From: Candidatus Omnitrophota bacterium
Lineage (GTDB): Bacteria > Omnitrophota > Koll11 > Aquiviventales > Aquiviventaceae
DNA: 11,032 nucleotides
Assembly (NCBI GenBank): GCA_016196415.1
Contig: JACPXS010000116.1
Location: 1-11,032, forward strand
Direction of reading: 5' to 3'
The notes under the pieces are model-generated. The model saw only the letters and a list, made by a program, of their open reading frames with translations, did no database searches and was not told where the DNA came from. Below are positions 5,240 to 11,032 of this stretch, in pieces. Every line of letters begins with the position of its first letter. Position 1 is the first letter of the stretch. A program made the translations under genes and the position numbers.

Positions 5240-5536
5240 GTGAATCAGCGAGAGGCATCGCCGCACAAGAGCCGGGGACGCCGGCACGTTGTCTCCGCGT
5301 TCATCATCACTGGGTTTCTTGCCGTGGGATTGACCGTGCGTGATGGGTAGCGCTCGCCGTGCCTCGCAAGCGCCGCCTCAGGCAAGAAGTGTGGCTGCCC
5401 GGTGATGCTTGACGAACGGGTCCTCATCCCCTGCAAGAGCAGGGTGTCCGAAGCCGCCTGCGGTGCGTGTTCGGTGATGCGAACGGACGGCAAACGCATC
5501 GGCCGTCCGTGCCTCTCCTTGAGCGAATCCAACTAA
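5240..5536 (+). pseudogene. interrupted ORF: hydrophobic N terminus, in-frame TAG, Cys-rich C-terminal part
   Basis: A GTG start at 5240 has AGGAG (5229-5233) about six bases upstream. It opens 36 codons: a basic N terminus (SPHKSRGRRH) and a hydrophobic span VVSAFIITGFLAVGLTV that looks like a signal or anchor. A TAG at 5348-5350 then stops it. In the same frame, 61 further codons stay open to TAA at 5534-5536. They contain seven cysteines, including CGC, IPC, and AACGAC followed by DGKRIGRPCLSL. The last part recalls the C-G-x-C...DG...CL pattern of 2Fe-2S ferredoxin-like domains but is too short to assign. Options are a nonsense-mutated gene, a sequencing error, UAG readthrough, or a genuine 36-aa peptide followed by chance frame. 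The opposite strand also has an open frame (5245-5532) with no family resemblance. Confidence 0.4.
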
Positions 5537-5588
5537 CAAGTTCCCGAAGATTGCTCCGCCGGTTTGTTATAGGCGCTTTGCCACACAG

Positions 5589-5620
5589 CAACAGCCCTCC
5601 CCGTATGGGGAGGGCTGTTG
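5589..5620. terminator. bidirectional hairpin terminator between convergent operons
   Basis: Perfect 14-bp stem (5589-5602 with 5607-5620) with a four-base GTAT loop. It lies between the + strand kinase/regulator block and the - strand ATPase/permease operon, whose last gene ends at 5693. Neither side has a real T run, but stem strength and the convergent position fit a shared transcription stop. Confidence 0.65.
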
Positions 5621-5692
5621 TCGTCGAGACCCCACATTCGCTCAAGACCGCACAGGCGCATCGGGTCAGCCAAACCCGGAACGCCGGTTTTC

Positions 5693-7125
5693 CTAGTGGG
5701 AGGCGAGTGTGGCGGCGTGCGGCATGAGGGAGAGCTGCAGGAGGATCAGGGCGTTGGCAACGATCGTCGTCAAGAACGCGACCGTCATCCCCGGCCTGAG
5801 CCACTGGGCGAAGGTGATGGTGCCCAATTCCCTCCGCTCCAGCAGGCCCGCCGCGACGATGTTCGCGGTGGAGCCAATCAGCGTGGCGTTGCCCATCAAG
5901 GTGCCGCCGAAGAGCATCGCCCACCACAAAGGAAAGGTCTTGAGGCCCGCCTGGCCGACGTCACCGACGATTGGGACGAACGTCGCGACCGCGAGCACGT
6001 TGTCCATAATCGAGGTCAGCACGCCTGAACTCCACACGAAGAGGCTGCTCAAGACCGGGATGCTGCCGTGGGAAAGTTCAATGATGCGCTGCGCCAGCAC
6101 GCCCGTCACGCCCGTTTGCTTCAGCGTCCCCACGGAGGCAAAGAGCATCAGGAAGAACGCGAGCGTCCACCAGTCCACCCGTTTTTCCACCAAGTTCCGC
6201 GCCTTCTCACCGCTCATCGCAAGCGCCGCGCCGGCGCCGAGCAGCGCGATGCCTAGGAGCATCGTATTGCGCGGCAGGCTCAGGCAGTGCTCAATCGGAT
6301 GGTGCAGAATCAGCCCCAACACCACCCCGCCAAACAACCATCCCGCCATGCGGATCCCCCGCCTGGTCGCATGCGCCTCCTCGAGAAGCTGCTCAAGCTG
6401 CCGCTCCCCTCGCTTGCCGGTCAGGACACCTTTCAGCCCCGCGATGTCCTTCCGAAACAACCGAAGGCACAGCGGCACCGTCAGCACAAGGCACGCCGCC
6501 GAGATCGGCGTCGCCCATCGCAGAAAGTCCAAAAACGTGAGTCCGCTGCGCAGGGCAATGATGACGCCGACCGGATTGCCGATGACCGTCGCGCTCGATC
6601 CGATGTTCGTGGTGAAGACGAGCATGAGGATGAAGGGAATGGGGTTGACTTTTGATCGGCCCAGGAGGTTGAGCATCGCGGCCGTCATGAACAGAATCGA
6701 GGTGACTTCATCGACGAGCGACGCCGAGACCGCGGCCATGACCATCATGATCGTCATGATCCGTTTCGGGTGCGGCCCGGCGACCAGCAAGAGGCGGTCA
6801 ATGATGAACTCAAAGAAGTGCTTCTCTTCGAGGAACCCGATGATCGTCATCATGGCGATCAGGAAGAGGATGATGTCGAGCCCGGCGAACTCGATGAGAT
6901 GCGGAACGTCCAACAGGCCCGCCATCAGCAGCAGCGAGATCCCGAAGCAGGAAAAGGCCAACCGTTGCTTCCAAAAGAAAATGGCTCCGTAGAGGACCAC
7001 GCAAAATCCTCCGACCGCAAGGATCTGCTGGGTGGTCAATCCGAGACGGGCCAACAGCAACGGGGTGGCGATGACCCCCAGCGCATACCACAGCCAATCG
7101 CGCTGCTCGGACACCAAGTCGCCAA

Positions 7126-7129
<4 letters not shown>
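5693..7129 (-). CDS. ArsB/P-protein-type membrane permease (ion transporter superfamily)
   Basis: 478 aa, strongly hydrophobic, with about 11-12 membrane spans. The two-fold internal repeat of this superfamily is visible. The first half has SASLVDEVTS (residues 135-144), then NPIPFILMLVFTTNIGSSATVIGNP (162-186, shown here by its key residues N175, G177, G184, N185). The second half has SIMDNV (373-378), then GNATLIGSTANIVAAG (413-428). The pattern VDxVTS...NPIPF...NIGxxATxIGxP matches the ArsB/P-protein group (SLC13/CitMHS-like), whose members export arsenite or exchange Na+/H+ or anions. Substrate cannot be read. NhaD-type Na+/H+ antiport is a possible alternative label. Its ATG overlaps the epsilon stop by ATGA, so it is the last gene of the ATP synthase operon and translationally coupled to it, which points to ion or pH homeostasis linked with energy conversion. 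Confidence 0.85.
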
Positions 7130-9742
<2,613 letters not shown>

Positions 9743-9854
9743 CCTCCCTCGAGCCTGTTACTCCACACACCGCACCTTCAATGCCACCGGAGGAACCGCG
9801 ATCCCCCCGCGACCGCCGGCCACCCCATCACCAGCTTCCTGTCGCTTGAGCGCC

Positions 9855-11032
9855 TCACGCGTTGGCGGGAGCGAGAAACCGCTCCTTGCATGCCTTGGCA
9901 GCCGCGTCAAGTCGCTGGGCTACGACGTCGGAGAGATCCTTCGTCTTGGTAATCTCGTGGATGACATCCGGGTAGCGCTCATCGAGGAATGCGTGGAACG
10001 CGGCCTCAAACGGCCGGATGCGATCCAGCGGCAGCTCATCGAGATGACCTTGGTTGGCGATGGAGAAGATCGCCACCTGATGCGCGAGGCCCATGGGTTG
10101 GTACTGGTCCTGCTTGAGGATTTCGACCATGCGCTCCCCTCGCACCAGTTGCGCTTGGGTCGCTTTATCGAGCTCCGAGCCGAACTGGGTGAAGGCCACC
10201 AGTTCACGGTACTGGGCGAGGTTCAGGCGGAGCCTGCCGGCGACCTTCTTCATCGCGTTGGTCTGCGCGTTGCCGCCCACCCGGGAGACGGACAGCCCCA
10301 CGTTTACCGCCGGCCGCACGCCGGCATAGAACAAATCGGATTCCAGGTAGATCTGCCCATCGGTGATCGAGATGACATTGGTGGGGATGTAGGCCGAAAC
10401 GTCCCCGGCCTGGGTCTCGATAATCGGCAGCGCCGAGAGGCTGCCCCCACCCAGGTCCTCGCGCATCTTGGCCGCACGCTCAAGCAGACGCGAGTGCAGA
10501 TAGAAGACGTCGCCGGGGTAGGCCTCGCGCCCAGGCGGCCGACGCAGCAAGAGCGACAGCTGCCGGTAGGCCTGCGCGTGCTTGGAGAGGTCGTCGTACA
10601 TGCAGAGGGCGTGCTGGCCGCTGGACATGAACGCTTCGCCCATGGCGCATCCCGCGTACGGGGCCAGGTACTGCAGCGGCGCGGGGTCTTCAGCGGAGGC
10701 GACGACGATGATGGTGTAGTCCATGGCGCCGTGCTGCTCCAACGTTTCCACCACCGCCACCACACTGGAGAGCTTCTGGCCGATGGCGACGTAGATGCAG
10801 TAGAGCTCTTTGTCGTGTTGGTTGAGGATGGTATCCACCAGCAGCGCGGTTTTCCCAATCTGCCGATCGCCCAGGATCAGTTCTCGCTGCCCCCGTCCGA
10901 TTGGAATCATGGCGTCAATCGCCTTGATCCCGGTCTGCACCGGTTCTTTCACGGGCTGCCGCTGGATCACGTTCGGCGGACGGTGCTCAATGGGACGGAA
11001 TATCTCGGTGACAATGGGCCCTTTGTTGTCGA
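9855..11032 (-). CDS. atpA: F1 ATP synthase alpha subunit (partial, 5' end outside window)
   Basis: The open frame continues to the right edge: upstream of a possible GTG at 10970 the codons still read [21 protein letters not shown], which is normal alpha sequence, so GTG 10970 is not the start. About 391 of roughly 505 residues are present. Seen: [19 protein letters not shown] with the Walker A at nt 10848-10871 (Ile replaces the more usual Thr before GKT), AIGQK, the conserved [10 protein letters not shown] and [12 protein letters not shown] segments, [21 protein letters not shown], and [19 protein letters not shown] carrying the arginine that reaches the catalytic site on beta. Alpha provides the non-catalytic nucleotide sites of F1. 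It precedes gamma, beta and epsilon in the canonical order. Any delta, b, c and a genes would lie beyond the window. Confidence 0.97.
   Translation of the reverse strand, partial: DNKGPIVTEIFRPIEHRPPNVIQRQPVKEPVQTGIKAIDAMIPIGRGQRELILGDRQIGKTALLVDTILNQHDKELYCIYVAIGQKLSSVVAVVETLEQHGAMDYTIIVVASAEDPAPLQYLAPYAGCAMGEAFMSSGQHALCMYDDLSKHAQAYRQLSLLLRRPPGREAYPGDVFYLHSRLLERAAKMREDLGGGSLSALPIIETQAGDVSAYIPTNVISITDGQIYLESDLFYAGVRPAVNVGLSVSRVGGNAQTNAMKKVAGRLRLNLAQYRELVAFTQFGSELDKATQAQLVRGERMVEILKQDQYQPMGLAHQVAIFSIANQGHLDELPLDRIRPFEAAFHAFLDERYPDVIHEITKTKDLSDVVAQRLDAAAKACKERFLAPANA

Noticed and set aside
5709..6992. 427-codon open frame on the + strand
   Set aside because: It is antisense to the permease. 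The translation is Arg/Pro/Ser/Met-rich without membrane or domain logic, while the - strand frame shows clear family motifs.

Overview
The window looks like chromosomal DNA from a GC-rich Gram-negative bacterium. The mix of small secreted proteins, a c-di-GMP riboswitch, a stand-alone infA/cold-shock pair and an F-type ATPase cluster would fit Nitrospirota or a neighbouring phylum. This is an impression from gene content; no marker gene here fixes the taxonomy.

Left part, + strand (1-2860). A tiny basic protein (5-142) is followed by a good promoter, a divergent translation initiation factor IF-1 (329-550) and a cold-shock protein (582-785). About 390 bases without a gene then hold many mutually compatible stems and end in a terminator-like hairpin with a T run (1159-1177), so a structured RNA is possible. 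A sigma70-type promoter follows directly and leads into three small proteins with N-terminal export or anchor segments (1254-1592, 1707-2012, 2284-2796). Between the second and third sits a 200-bp GC-rich segment with 18-bp imperfect terminal inverted repeats and 8-bp flanking direct repeats. It has the form of a MITE-like non-autonomous element. A long perfect hairpin closes this block.

Middle, + strand (2861-5620). An extended -10 promoter leads into a clear c-di-GMP-I (GEMM-I) riboswitch and a structured leader. Downstream are a soluble PAS-type histidine kinase (3248-4729) and an overlapping single-domain response regulator (4710-5132). The likely reading is that c-di-GMP sets the level of this phosphorelay. 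Beyond it is a short reading frame with a good ribosome binding site. It is interrupted by an in-frame TAG and then continues as a cysteine-rich segment (5240-5536). A 14-bp perfect hairpin separates these genes from the convergent right-hand operon.

Right part, - strand (11032 down to 5693). An F1 ATPase cluster runs in the canonical order alpha (5' part outside the window), gamma, beta, epsilon, then a 12-TM-class permease of the ArsB/P-protein (ion transporter) group. The epsilon gene overlaps beta, and the permease gene overlaps epsilon, each by ATGA, so the permease is translationally coupled to the ATP synthase. Epsilon lacks the usual C-terminal helical domain. The gamma gene carries an 8-nt tandem repeat whose unit length is not a multiple of three. 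Fo subunits and delta are not in the window.
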